This document shows, piece by piece, positions 44,538 to 53,918 of a DNA stretch of 64,000 nt. A model generated the notes under the pieces. It searched no databases and was not told the DNA's origin. It saw only the letters and a list, made by a program, of their open reading frames with translations. The DNA comes from Faucicola sp902506215 (GTDB lineage Bacteria; Pseudomonadota; Gammaproteobacteria; Pseudomonadales; Moraxellaceae). A program made the translations under genes and the position numbers. Position 1 is the stretch's first letter; each line of letters begins with the position of its first letter. Location of the stretch: assembly GCA_016888885.1 (NCBI GenBank), contig CP069437.1, positions 620,001-684,000 of the forward strand. The letters are read 5' to 3'.

Positions 44538-45698
44538 TTATTGCAATCTTGGTAGCGCCCCATCTTCCATCATTTTGCGAGACACAATCATCCGCATCAC
44601 TTCATTGGTGCCTTCTAGGATTTGATGCACGCGCAAATCGCGCACATGACGCTCTAGCGGATATTCTTGTAGATAGCCATAGCCCCCGTGTAGCTGTAGC
44701 GCTTGGTTGGCGATATCAAAACTCAAATCCGTGGCAAGGCGTTTTGCCATCGCACAATACGCCGTGGCATCGGGCGATTTGCTATCCAAATGATACGCTG
44801 CCAAACGCACCATCTGCCGCGCCGCCACCAAATGGGTGAGCATATCGGCAAGTTTAAACTGCACGTTTTGGAATTGGTCAAGGGTTTTGCCAAACTGGCT
44901 ACGCTCCTGTACATACTGCACGGCACGGTCAAGGGCAGTTTGAGCCGTACCCACCGCACACGTGGCGATATTGATACGCCCACCATCCAAGCCTTTCATG
45001 GCAAAGGTAAAGCCCTGTCCTTCTTCCCCCAGTAGATTTTCGGCAGGGACTTTGACATCGGTAAAATGCACCGCGGCGGTCGGTTGGTTTTTCCAGCCCA
45101 TTTTATGTTCATTTTTGCCGTAGCTGATGCCATCGCTGTTGGCATCGACGATAAAGGCAGACACGCCTTTTGCCCCGTTGTCAGAGGTGCGCGCCATCAC
45201 CACGAGCACATCGGTCGCCCCTGCCCCAGAGATAAACATCTTTTGCCCAGTAATGTGGTAATAGTCGCCTTGTTTGACGGCTTTGGTTTTTAATGAACCC
45301 GCATCTGAGCCAGCATTCGGCTCTGTCAAACAGTAGCTACCCAATTTTTCGCCCGCTAATAATTCAGGCAAGTATTTTTCGGCAACCTCAGGTTTGGCAA
45401 ACTCGCCAATCATCCAAGCGACCATGTTGTGAATGGTCATGAATGCGGCAGTTGACGTATCGCCATACGCCAGTTTTTCAAAGATAATTGCCGCATCAAG
45501 GCGCGGCAAGCCCAGTCCGCCAAAATCAGGGTTGGTGTAAAGCCCCATAAAGCCCAGTTCACCGGCGGCTTTGAACACCTCTTTGGGAAAATAGCCTGTG
45601 GCATCCCATTCAGCAGCGTTGGGTGCTAGCGATTTAGCGGCAAATTGAGCAGCCAAATCGGCAAAGGCTTGTTGGTCTTCGGTAAGGGAAAAATTCAT
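44538..45698 (-). CDS. Acyl-CoA dehydrogenase (isobutyryl-CoA dehydrogenase candidate)
   Basis: FAD enzyme of 386 residues, with YCLTEPNAGSDAGSLKTKA, MFISGAGATDVLVVMART, LDQFQNVQFKLADM, QLHGGYGYLQEYPLERHVRDLRV and the catalytic Glu in HQILEGTNEVMR. In this operon it probably oxidises isobutyryl-CoA, the product of valine transamination and decarboxylation. The enzymes making isobutyryl-CoA (BCKDH) are not in the window. Confidence 0.95.
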   Translation of the reverse strand: MNFSLTEDQQAFADLAAQFAAKSLAPNAAEWDATGYFPKEVFKAAGELGFMGLYTNPDFGGLGLPRLDAAIIFEKLAYGDTSTAAFMTIHNMVAWMIGEFAKPEVAEKYLPELLAGEKLGSYCLTEPNAGSDAGSLKTKAVKQGDYYHITGQKMFISGAGATDVLVVMARTSDNGAKGVSAFIVDANSDGISYGKNEHKMGWKNQPTAAVHFTDVKVPAENLLGEEGQGFTFAMKGLDGGRINIATCAVGTAQTALDRAVQYVQERSQFGKTLDQFQNVQFKLADMLTHLVAARQMVRLAAYHLDSKSPDATAYCAMAKRLATDLSFDIANQALQLHGGYGYLQEYPLERHVRDLRVHQILEGTNEVMRMIVSRKMMEDGALPRLQ

Positions 45699-45745
45699 GG
45701 TAAATTCCTTTTTATGGCTAAATTACATCCATGCCATCAGTCGTT

Positions 45746-45788
45746 GCCAAGCGTTGCTTTAACTTAATGCAAAATCACGACGCTTGGC
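45746..45788 (-). repeat. Long-loop inverted repeat between mmsA and acyl-CoA dehydrogenase
   Basis: GCCAAGCGT (45746-45754) and ACGCTTGGC (45780-45788) are perfect 9-bp arms with a 25-bp loop. No T tract follows, so it is not a classical terminator. As RNA it could be an intercistronic stem that sets mRNA stability or relative expression of the genes. Confidence 0.55.
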
Positions 45789-45867
45789 TATATTGGCTAT
45801 AACGTTTTTAACCTGATAGCCCAATTTAATCAGTCTTAATCACGAAATATTAACTGTTAACGTCTAT

Positions 45868-47361
45868 TTATTTTAATGAAATGGTAGTGTTAACGCCTTT
45901 ACTGGCTTCATCATCAAACCAACGGGCGGTGACGGTTTTAGTTTGGGTATAAAACTGTACCGCTTGCTTACCATAAGGACCTAAATCGCCCAATTTACTG
46001 GCGCGAGAACCGGTGAATGAGAACATCGGTAGTGGCACAGGAATGGGTAAATTAATACCGACTTGACCCACATCAATGTCTTGTTGGAATTTATGGGCTG
46101 CCGCACCTGACTGGGTAAAGATAGCCGTGCCATTACCGTTTGGATTGGCATTGATGATGGCAATCGCTTCATCTAGGCTATCGGCGTACATGATGTCAAG
46201 CACCGGTCCAAAGATTTCTTCCTTATAGCAAGTCATATCGGTAGTGACGTTATCTAAAATAGTCGGTCCGACAAAATTACCGTTCTCAAACCCTTCCACC
46301 TTGATACCACGACCATCGAGCAGGACTTGTGCGCCTTCATCCGCGCCCGCTTGGATTAGACGTTCAACACGCGCTTTGGCCGCTTGGGAAATCACAGGTC
46401 CTAAGTCTTTGTCATCTTTACCGGCTGCCACCACCAATTTTTTGGCACGTTCTACGATGTCACCCACCCAGTTTTTGGCTTCACCGACCAAAATAACTAC
46501 CGACAATGCCATACAACGCTGACCGGCGGCACCAAATGCAGCACCGGCTAGTTGGTTAAGACATTGTTCTTTATTGGCATCAGGTAGAATGACCGCATGG
46601 TTTTTAGCCCCCATCATACATTGCACGCGTTTGCCTGCTTGACTGGCGCGGTTATAGACGTGGGTGCCGACTGCGGTTGAGCCGACAAATGAGATGGCTT
46701 TGATATCTGGGTGGTCACAAATGGCATCAACAGTGTCTTTGCCGCCATGTACTACGTTTAACACGCCTTTTGGAATTCCCGCCTCTAACGCCAATTCTAC
46801 CAAGCGCATGGTGACCATCGGGTTTTGTTCAGACGGTTTTAGTACAAAGGTGTTACCGGTGGCAATCGCCATTGGGAACATCCAAAGTGGAATCATGGCG
46901 GGGAAGTTAAACGGGGTGATACCCGCACAAACGCCAAGTGGTTGTTGAATGTTGTACATATCCACGCCAGTCGCTACGTTTTCGATAAACGCCCCTTGTT
47001 GCAGGTTACCAATGCCTGAGGCGTGTTCGACGACTTCAAGACCACGGAACACATCGCCTTTGGCATCGGCTAGGGTTTTGCCTTGTTCTTCGGTGAGCAT
47101 GGCGGCAAGCTCGTCCATATTGTCACGAATCAGTTGTTGGTATTTTAAGAAGATGCGCGAGCGCGTGTTGATTGGGGTTTTGCGCCAGGTTTTGAACGCT
47201 TCTGCAGCCGCCGCAACGGCTTGGTTGATTTCATCGGGGGTGGTTTGGGGTACTTTGGCAATCACTTGTTGGGTAGCTGGGTTGGTCAGGTCAATCCACT
47301 CACTAGTGGTTGATTCGACAAATTCGCCGTTGATGAGTTGTTTTACAGTTTGGGTAGTCAT
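45868..47361 (-). CDS. mmsA: Methylmalonate-semialdehyde dehydrogenase (CoA acylating)
   Basis: Converts methylmalonate semialdehyde to propionyl-CoA, last step of the valine branch. The 497-residue aldehyde dehydrogenase has GVCAGITPFNFPAMIPLWMFP, SFVGSTAVGTHVY, the nucleophile Cys283 in GAAGQRCMAL and the C-terminal GQVGINLPIPVPLPMFSFTG typical of MmsA. It is the first of the pathway genes after the PAS-LuxR regulator, 101 bp downstream of it. Confidence 0.97.
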   Translation of the reverse strand: MTTQTVKQLINGEFVESTTSEWIDLTNPATQQVIAKVPQTTPDEINQAVAAAAEAFKTWRKTPINTRSRIFLKYQQLIRDNMDELAAMLTEEQGKTLADAKGDVFRGLEVVEHASGIGNLQQGAFIENVATGVDMYNIQQPLGVCAGITPFNFPAMIPLWMFPMAIATGNTFVLKPSEQNPMVTMRLVELALEAGIPKGVLNVVHGGKDTVDAICDHPDIKAISFVGSTAVGTHVYNRASQAGKRVQCMMGAKNHAVILPDANKEQCLNQLAGAAFGAAGQRCMALSVVILVGEAKNWVGDIVERAKKLVVAAGKDDKDLGPVISQAAKARVERLIQAGADEGAQVLLDGRGIKVEGFENGNFVGPTILDNVTTDMTCYKEEIFGPVLDIMYADSLDEAIAIINANPNGNGTAIFTQSGAAAHKFQQDIDVGQVGINLPIPVPLPMFSFTGSRASKLGDLGPYGKQAVQFYTQTKTVTARWFDDEASKGVNTTISLK

Positions 47362-47462
47362 CGTAACAATCCTTGTTTTTACCGTGTTGGTGTATGGCGT
47401 TTGATAGCGTTAAACGCGTTGCAAAACAGTGTGAATGAGTTGGGGGGTACTGTCAATCATAC

Positions 47463-48074
47463 TTAATTACTTAAGTATTTTTTCTGGAGTAGTTCAGCTG
47501 GAGTAGTTTGCTGTGCGGCCGTCATAGGGTTAATGACAATAATTTTTGAGGCTAGATCACCTTTGCTGCGAGCGCCCAGTTTTTTCATTAAGTTGGCTTT
47601 ATGCACTTCAATGGTTCTGGGGGATAAACCCAGTAACTTACCAATCTCTTTACAGGTATAGCCATTGACCACAAATTGCGCAATTTGGGCTTCACGTGCG
47701 GTGAGCTGGGATTCGGACAGTACTTGCGGTTTTTTTTCAAAATGCCAAATTGCCAGTTTGAACGGGTCATCTGGGGTTAAGGTGCGTCCGTGGGTAGTTG
47801 CCCAAAATATCTCCCCTGTTTTGTGACGCATAAAGCGCTCATCGCAGTAATACATATTGGTCTGTAATCCCAAACCTGTTAATGCTTCTTTGCCAATTTT
47901 TTCAAAATCTTCGACACTGGGAAACAATTTTTGCATCGATTGATTGAGTAGCTCATCGTGCGCATAACCGAACAAATTGGCAAAGGCATCGTTGAGCGCT
48001 TTGATACGCCGATAGCTTAATACCACTATCGGCGTGGGCGCGTGCCTAAAAGCCAGTAAGGCATAATTTTCCAT
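47463..48074 (-). CDS. PAS domain-containing LuxR-type transcriptional regulator
   Basis: A 203-residue protein with an N-terminal PAS domain (about 5-110; IVVLSYRRIKALNDAFANLFGYAHDELLNQS and EIFWATTHGRTL) and a C-terminal LuxR helix-turn-helix (ESQLTAREAQIAQFVVNGYTCKEIGKLLGLSPRTIEVHKANLMKKLG). No phospho-receiver domain is present, so the signal is probably sensed through the PAS domain or a partner. It lies between prpE and mmsA on the same strand and is the likely controller of the cluster. ATG at 48074 is favoured after AGGGG; two in-frame GTG codons precede it. Confidence 0.9.
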   Translation of the reverse strand: MENYALLAFRHAPTPIVVLSYRRIKALNDAFANLFGYAHDELLNQSMQKLFPSVEDFEKIGKEALTGLGLQTNMYYCDERFMRHKTGEIFWATTHGRTLTPDDPFKLAIWHFEKKPQVLSESQLTAREAQIAQFVVNGYTCKEIGKLLGLSPRTIEVHKANLMKKLGARSKGDLASKIIVINPMTAAQQTTPAELLQKKYLSN

Positions 48075-48135
48075 CACAATCACCCCTGATTTTTAAGCCC
48101 TGACAACTTACTGCCTGAAAGCTTTTTGATAGCCA

Positions 48136-50118
48136 TTAATATTCCGCCATCGCTTGTCTGACCGCCTCAATCGCGGTTGGATCATCAAGGGTACTCATGT
48201 CGCCTGTTTCTTTGCCTTCCGCCAGTGCCTTGATAGAGCGGCGTAAGATTTTGCCTGAGCGGGTTTTGGGTAAAGCTTTGGGAAAATAAATAGCCGCAGG
48301 TTTAGCAAGGGCGCCCAACTGTCTTGCGACCTCGCCCACGATTTGCTGCTCAATGCGGAAACGGTTTTCGGTTTCTGCTACTAAGTCATGATTTTTTAGA
48401 ATACAAAAAGCAATGGGTAGCTCACCTTTAAGCTCGTCATGGATGCCAACCACCGCTGATTCGGCGACTTCGGGGTGATGACCGATGGCCTCCTCGATTT
48501 CCTTGGTACCCAAACGGTGACCTGCCACATTGATGACATCATCGGTTCGCCCTAGAATATAGTAGTAGCCGTATTCATCCATCACCGCATAGTCTGATGT
48601 TGCGTATTGTTTGCCATCGAGTAGTGAAAAATAGCCATTGATAAAACGCTCGTCATTTCGCCAAACGGTGGCCAAACAACCGGGTGGTAAAGGTGCGGCT
48701 AACACCAGCATGCCTTTTTCATTGGCTTGGCAGGGTTCGCCTGTGGTTTCATTGATGACTTTGGCGTCAAATCCAAACATCGGATAGCCGGGTGTGCCTT
48801 GTTTGTGCGGCTTGTGGTCGGGATTGTCTGCAAATTTTGGGGCATGGCTTAGGATGGGCCAGCCCGACTCAGTTTGCCAATAGTGGTCAATGATTGGCAC
48901 GCCCATGTGACCTGTTAGCCATTGGGCCGTTGGCTCATCGAGTGGCTCACCTGCCAAGAAGAATGCTTTTAGGCTTGAGATATCGTGACGGCTCATCCAC
49001 ATTTCATCTTGTTTACGTAGCATCCGCACGCCTGTCGGTGCAGTTAACAAAATATTGACTTTATTGGCTTCGACAATTCGCCACCAAATCCCCGGGTTTG
49101 GCGTGGTTGGCAAGCCTTCATATATGATACTAGTCATGCCTGTCAGTAAAGGGGCATAGATGCTAAACGAGTGCCCCACTGCCCAACCGATATCCGAAAT
49201 CGCCCAAAACGTCTCGCCAGCCTTACCGTTATAGACAAAATCCATCGCGGTGGCAAGGGCTACTGCATGACCGCCTGTATCACGCTGTACGCCTTTGGGT
49301 GTGCCTGTCGTGCCCGAGGTATATAATAGATACGATGGCGCATTGGACTCTAGCCAAACACAATCGACTTTGGCATTGTTGTCGGCACTTATCGCCCGCT
49401 CGGTGGCATAGTCGATGTCCTGTGGCTCAGCTGTATATGGCATAATGCCACGGTCAACCACTAGCACACGGGGTTTGACTTTGGCTTCTTCGACTGCTTT
49501 ATTGACCAAGTTTTTATAGTTAATGAGCTTACCACCGCGCAGCCCTGCATCGACCGTAATCACCATTTTGGCTTCGGCATCATCCATGCGTACGGCAAGG
49601 TTATGCGAGGCAAAGCCGCCAAATACCACTGAGTGAATCGCCCCGATACGCACACAAGCGAGCATGGCATACGCCGCTTCCAAAATCATCGGCATATAGA
49701 TGACAACACGGTCGCCTTTGTCGATGCCATGACGTTTTAGCACATCGGCAAAATAGTTTACTTCTTTGTATAAATCGTTGTAAGTTAAACGGCGTTTAGC
49801 ATAGTCAGTATACAGTTCAACAGGGTTGCCCAGTGCCTTAAAAGCTTTCTGAATATTGGGGTAATTATCAATCATTTCAGCATTGATTTCGGTAGAGACC
49901 CATACAAAGGCATCTTGCTCTGCGCGGTCTTCGAGATGGCGGTCGACCATGTTGTAACACAAATTGGTTTCCCCACCGACAAACCATTTGGCAAAGGGCA
50001 GCTTACTATCGTCTAAAATTTGGGTAGGTTGTTGATGCCAATAGATTCGTTTGGCTTGCTCGCCCCAAAAGGCTTGTTTGTCGTTGATAGATTGATTGTA
50101 TAAGTCAGAGAAATTCAT
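48136..50118 (-). CDS. prpE: Propionate-CoA ligase PrpE family
   Basis: AMP-forming acyl-CoA synthetase of 660 residues. The N terminus FAKWFVGGETNLCYNMVDRHLE and overall pattern fit PrpE (propionyl-CoA synthetase) better than acetyl-CoA synthetase. ATP-binding motif YTSGTTGTPKGVQRD, HYWQTESGWP and the C-terminal catalytic Lys in PKTRSGKILRR are present. Propionyl-CoA is also the end product of the adjacent valine genes, which supports a shared theme. Acetyl or acrylyl substrates cannot be excluded. Confidence 0.9.
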   Translation of the reverse strand: MNFSDLYNQSINDKQAFWGEQAKRIYWHQQPTQILDDSKLPFAKWFVGGETNLCYNMVDRHLEDRAEQDAFVWVSTEINAEMIDNYPNIQKAFKALGNPVELYTDYAKRRLTYNDLYKEVNYFADVLKRHGIDKGDRVVIYMPMILEAAYAMLACVRIGAIHSVVFGGFASHNLAVRMDDAEAKMVITVDAGLRGGKLINYKNLVNKAVEEAKVKPRVLVVDRGIMPYTAEPQDIDYATERAISADNNAKVDCVWLESNAPSYLLYTSGTTGTPKGVQRDTGGHAVALATAMDFVYNGKAGETFWAISDIGWAVGHSFSIYAPLLTGMTSIIYEGLPTTPNPGIWWRIVEANKVNILLTAPTGVRMLRKQDEMWMSRHDISSLKAFFLAGEPLDEPTAQWLTGHMGVPIIDHYWQTESGWPILSHAPKFADNPDHKPHKQGTPGYPMFGFDAKVINETTGEPCQANEKGMLVLAAPLPPGCLATVWRNDERFINGYFSLLDGKQYATSDYAVMDEYGYYYILGRTDDVINVAGHRLGTKEIEEAIGHHPEVAESAVVGIHDELKGELPIAFCILKNHDLVAETENRFRIEQQIVGEVARQLGALAKPAAIYFPKALPKTRSGKILRRSIKALAEGKETGDMSTLDDPTAIEAVRQAMAEY

Positions 50119-50454
50119 TGGCTGTCCTTAGCTAGAATCTTAACGGATGGTGAAAGTCGCTTGCAGGTTTGGTTTTAAGAGGCTGGCAAAACATCTCATT
50201 GTTTAGCAAAGCCTATCATTGCATTCATTGCATGAATTCACTCCTTGAATCCACTTCATAAATTCAAATGATACGTTTTGTATCGTTTTTGAATATAGCA
50301 AATAGACTCACTTACGTCAAGCCTTGCCAAAATAATTTTAACGCTGTTTATATTTCGAATTTTTAACGATTAGTATTTCTTATGGTGATAATAGTTTGTG
50401 CTAACATAATTGTCCTGTTACACTTTTTAGACTAAAGCAAATAAGGGAAAAGTT
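50119..50454. promoter_or_regulatory. Divergent control region between prpE and ppc
   Basis: No gene is visible in these 336 bp. An inverted repeat GATAC-GTTTT-GTATC (50270-50284) lies near the middle, with adjoining AATTCA/TGAAT repeats at about 50232-50266 (GAATTCACTCCTTGAATCCACTTCATAAATTC). These could be operators; promoter hexamers were not firmly identified. Confidence 0.35.
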
Positions 50455-53310
50455 ATGAGCCAGACCAACGCCAACCCAGCTGAAAATGAAAAAAGCCTTG
50501 CACCGCCTCACGTTTTAAGCTTAACCCCTTTAAACTCGCATCCGTCAAATACGGCACTTGTTGAGCTTATCGACAATGATAAAGACTCTCCTTTGCTAGC
50601 GGACACCCAGTTACTTAGCCGCGTGCTGATAACGGTCGTTGAGCAGCAAACCTCAGAACCGGTCAAACAAACCATTAATAAACTGTTAAATGGCGAAGAC
50701 CCCCAACAGACTATTCAAGCCATTTTGCCAACGCTCAACCATCAACAGCGCAAGAATCTCATTCGGGCTTGTGGCTTATTTGCGCAAGTGTTTAACATCG
50801 CCGAAGACATGCACCATGAGCGTCGCCGCCTTGCCCACGAACAAGACGAATCTGCCTCAAAAAGTAGTTTTGCCCATGTGATTGATGAATTAAAAGCCCA
50901 AGGGATTGACAGCGATGAGTTGCAAGCACAGCTTGATGATACCTTTATCAGTGCGGTATTGACCGCGCATCCGACCGAAGTGCAGCGTCAAACGATTTTA
51001 TCACTGCGCCGTCAAATCCGTGCCTTACTTGAGCAATACCACACCGCGATTGGCTACCAACGTCATCGTATCGAGCAGCAACTAGAGGCAGCGCTATTGT
51101 CGCAGTGGCAAACCAATGAAACCCGCCATTTTAAAATTACTGTCAAAGATGAAATTGACAATGGCATTGCTTATTTTGATTTAAGTTTTTTTGAAGCCTT
51201 GCCAAATTTATATCGCAAATTAGATTATCAGTTAAAAGAGCGTTTCCCCGACACTGACATGCCAAACTTACTTAATATCGGTGGTTGGATTGGTGGCGAC
51301 CGTGACGGTAATCCGTTTGTGTCAGCCGATACCCTTCGCTATGCGTTCAAACGCCAAGCGGCGACGGTGTTTTACTTTTATCGTGACCAACTGGGCAAGC
51401 TATACCAAGAGTTGCCGCTGTCTATCCGCCATGTCAAAGTGAGTGATGCGGTACTGGCACTCTCCGAGCAATCCAAAGAAGATAATATCTCTAGAGAAGA
51501 AGAGCCTTATCGCCGCGCCATCGGGTTTATCTCATCACGTTTAGTCGCTACCTCGCATACGTTTGATTTGTCTTACGGTTGTCGCTTTGGACTTAGTGAG
51601 CCCTACGCTGATTGTGACGAGTTTTTAGCTGATTTGTACGTCGTTTATCAGTCATTGGTAGATAATGGCAGTGAGTTACTGGCTAACGAACGACTCACCG
51701 ATATCATCCGCGCCGTGGAAGTATTTGGTTTTTATTTGATGCCATTGGACTTGCGCCAGTTTTCAGGGATTCATGCCGAAACGGTTCATGATTTGTTCAA
51801 ACATGCCGATTTAGAAGATTACCTTTCTTTGTCTGAGTCCGCGCGTCAACGTGTGCTGCTGCGTGAATTGGCAACTGCACGTCCTTTATACAACCCTTAT
51901 ATCACTTATGAGCCACAAACCCAGCGTGAGTTAGAGATTTTTCAGGCCGCAGCCGATATCAAAAATCGCTTTGGTGACAAAGCAATTACCCAAAGCATTA
52001 TCTCCAATGCAGAACAAGTAAGTGATTTGTTGGCATTGGCGTTGTTATTGAAAGAATCAGGGCTATTATTGGTCAAAGATGGCGTACCCGTGAGCCGTAT
52101 CAATATCGTACCTTTGTTTGAAACCATTGAGGCGCTGCAAAACAGTACCCGTATCATGAGTGAGTTACTGGATAAACCTTGGTACAAATCGGTGCTAGCC
52201 AGTCGTGACAATCTGCAAGAGATTATGCTCGGTTATTCAGACAGTAACAAAGATGGTGGTTATGTCACCAGTCAATGGTCGCTATACCAAGCTGAAATTC
52301 AGCTGGTGGAAATGGCAGAAAAATATGGCATTCAACTGCGTTTATTCCATGGTCGTGGCGGTAGCGTGGGTCGTGGTGGTGGCCCATCATTTGAAGCGAT
52401 TTTGGCACAACCCGAAGGCTCAGTGGATGGTCAAATTCGTATTACCGAGCAAGGGGAAGTTATTACCGCAAAATATGCCGATGCGGGCAACGCGGAACGC
52501 AACCTTGAGACGCTGATTGCCGCAACGCTAAAAGCAAGCCTATTGCCAAACCATAGCGAAAGCCCTGATAGCGACCTAATGAATCAATTATCGCATGAAG
52601 CCTTTAATTGCTATCGCGCGCTTATCACTCAGCCGTATTTTATTGATTATTTCTTGCAGACAAGTTTGGTCAAAGAAATTGCCAGTTTAAATATTGGCTC
52701 ACGTCCTGCTAGCCGCAAGTCTTTGGCACGTATTCAAGATTTGCGCGCGATTCCTTGGGTATTTTCTTGGATGCAAAATCGCTTAATGCTGCCAGCGTGG
52801 TATGGCTTTGGCACCGCAGTCGAAAAACTGATTGCAGATAACCCAGAAAACTTAGCAAAACTGCAACACAACGCCCAACACAGCGCCTTTATGCAAGCCA
52901 TGTTATCAAATATGGCACAGGTGATGGCAAAAACCGATATCGAAATCGCCCAAGCCTATGTTGAGCTCGCCAACGATGCCACAGAAGCCAACGCTATTTT
53001 TGCACTTATTACTGCAGAATATCATCGCAGCCTTAAAGCCTTGTTGACACTGACCAATAAAGAAACGCTACTAGATGACAACCGTACATTGGCACGCTCA
53101 CTTGCGCTACGCCTGCCGTATTTGAATGCCTTAAACTGGTTGCAAGTCGCTTTATTAAAACAACTTCGCGAGGCGACTGCTGATGAAAGGTCTACCACTG
53201 AAACCACCAATGAAGCGACGAGCGATAATGAAACGTCTTATACCGCAACGCTTAACTTGGTTCATTTAACTATCAATGGTATTGCCCAAGGCTTAAGAAA
53301 TACCGGTTAG
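50455..53310 (+). CDS. ppc: Phosphoenolpyruvate carboxylase
   Basis: Carboxylates PEP to oxaloacetate to refill the TCA cycle. The 951 residues include the catalytic His motif VLTAHPTEVQRQT (about 173-185), GGWIGGDRDGNPFV, the GYSDSNKDGGYVTSQWSLY motif, FHGRGGSVGRGGGPS and the C-terminal NTG end. An N-terminal extension of roughly 30 residues and a Thr/Glu-rich insert near the C terminus (ATADERSTTETTNEATS) add length to the ~880-residue norm. AAGGGAAA precedes the ATG. Ended by a terminator just before the insertion sequence. Confidence 0.97.
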   Translation: MSQTNANPAENEKSLAPPHVLSLTPLNSHPSNTALVELIDNDKDSPLLADTQLLSRVLITVVEQQTSEPVKQTINKLLNGEDPQQTIQAILPTLNHQQRKNLIRACGLFAQVFNIAEDMHHERRRLAHEQDESASKSSFAHVIDELKAQGIDSDELQAQLDDTFISAVLTAHPTEVQRQTILSLRRQIRALLEQYHTAIGYQRHRIEQQLEAALLSQWQTNETRHFKITVKDEIDNGIAYFDLSFFEALPNLYRKLDYQLKERFPDTDMPNLLNIGGWIGGDRDGNPFVSADTLRYAFKRQAATVFYFYRDQLGKLYQELPLSIRHVKVSDAVLALSEQSKEDNISREEEPYRRAIGFISSRLVATSHTFDLSYGCRFGLSEPYADCDEFLADLYVVYQSLVDNGSELLANERLTDIIRAVEVFGFYLMPLDLRQFSGIHAETVHDLFKHADLEDYLSLSESARQRVLLRELATARPLYNPYITYEPQTQRELEIFQAAADIKNRFGDKAITQSIISNAEQVSDLLALALLLKESGLLLVKDGVPVSRINIVPLFETIEALQNSTRIMSELLDKPWYKSVLASRDNLQEIMLGYSDSNKDGGYVTSQWSLYQAEIQLVEMAEKYGIQLRLFHGRGGSVGRGGGPSFEAILAQPEGSVDGQIRITEQGEVITAKYADAGNAERNLETLIAATLKASLLPNHSESPDSDLMNQLSHEAFNCYRALITQPYFIDYFLQTSLVKEIASLNIGSRPASRKSLARIQDLRAIPWVFSWMQNRLMLPAWYGFGTAVEKLIADNPENLAKLQHNAQHSAFMQAMLSNMAQVMAKTDIEIAQAYVELANDATEANAIFALITAEYHRSLKALLTLTNKETLLDDNRTLARSLALRLPYLNALNWLQVALLKQLREATADERSTTETTNEATSDNETSYTATLNLVHLTINGIAQGLRNTG

Positions 53311-53343
53311 TAAGCGTTCAAAACAGCCTTAAATTACCTTTTT

Positions 53344-53378
53344 AAAAAAATCGCTGGTTGTGTACTGGCGATTTTTTT
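53344..53378 (+). terminator. Intrinsic terminator of ppc
   Basis: AAAAAAATCGC (53344-53354) pairs with GCGATTTTTTT (53368-53378), an 11-bp stem with 13-nt loop, 34 bp after the ppc stop. Confidence 0.85.
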
Positions 53379-53397
53379 ATCCTCTGTTGCCGTAAAA

Positions 53398-53417
53398 CCA
53401 CCGACTTCAGGCGGTGG
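53398..53417. repeat. Candidate left-end hairpin of the insertion sequence
   Basis: Perfect 6-bp stem CCACCG/CGGTGG with an 8-nt loop, 43 bp beyond the tnpA stop. This class of subterminal hairpin is what TnpA binds for single-strand excision. Confidence 0.65.
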
Positions 53418-53459
53418 ATATAAGGCAACTCCATAACCATGCTTACGCACAGATGGTAT

Positions 53460-53870
53460 TTAGTGCGGTGTATTCTGCTGTTCAATGTACTGGCGGATAA
53501 TCTCAATGGGAGCACCACCACAACTACCTGCAAAATAACTCGGCGACCACAACGCATCGCCCCATAACTGTTGCTTGATAGACGGATATTCTTTCTTACG
53601 CAATAACCGACTAGACACACCTTTCAAGCTATTCACCAAACTAGAAATAGCTACTTTAGGCGGATAAACCACCAATAAATGCACATGGTCGTTTTCACCG
53701 TCAAACTCAACCAATTGTGCCTCAAACTTTGAACAAACTTCCTCAAAGATGACTTGCATATCGTCTAAAATCTGTTTGGTAAATACTTTTCTGCGGTATT
53801 TCGCCACAAAGACCAAATGCACATGAAGATTGTAAACAACGTGCCTACCACGTCTTAAATCGTTTGACAT
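53460..53870 (-). CDS. tnpA: IS200/IS605-family Y1 transposase TnpA
   Basis: A 136-residue HUH endonuclease that excises and inserts single-stranded DNA via a Tyr-DNA link. His62 and His64 in ENDHVHLLVVYP form the HUH motif and Tyr112 in SPSYFAGS is the nucleophile. Length matches the family (130-155) and no frameshift is seen, so it looks functional. The ATG at 53870 is chosen; a longer upstream frame overlaps the tnpB start and is not plausible. Confidence 0.93.
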   Translation of the reverse strand: MSNDLRRGRHVVYNLHVHLVFVAKYRRKVFTKQILDDMQVIFEEVCSKFEAQLVEFDGENDHVHLLVVYPPKVAISSLVNSLKGVSSRLLRKKEYPSIKQQLWGDALWSPSYFAGSCGGAPIEIIRQYIEQQNTPH

Positions 53871-53918
53871 ATAATTAGACCAACTGTAAAATAAAAAAAT
53901 CCAATTATACTTAAACCC

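Noticed and set aside
48136..50118. Acetyl-CoA synthetase (acs) instead of prpE
   Set aside because: The N-terminal FAKWFVGGETNLCYNMVDRHLE and the propionyl-CoA context fit PrpE better, though acetate activity cannot be excluded.
53398..53417. Hairpin as a CRISPR repeat or terminator
   Set aside because: Only one copy, no T tract, and its position at the tnpA end fits an IS200/IS605 end.
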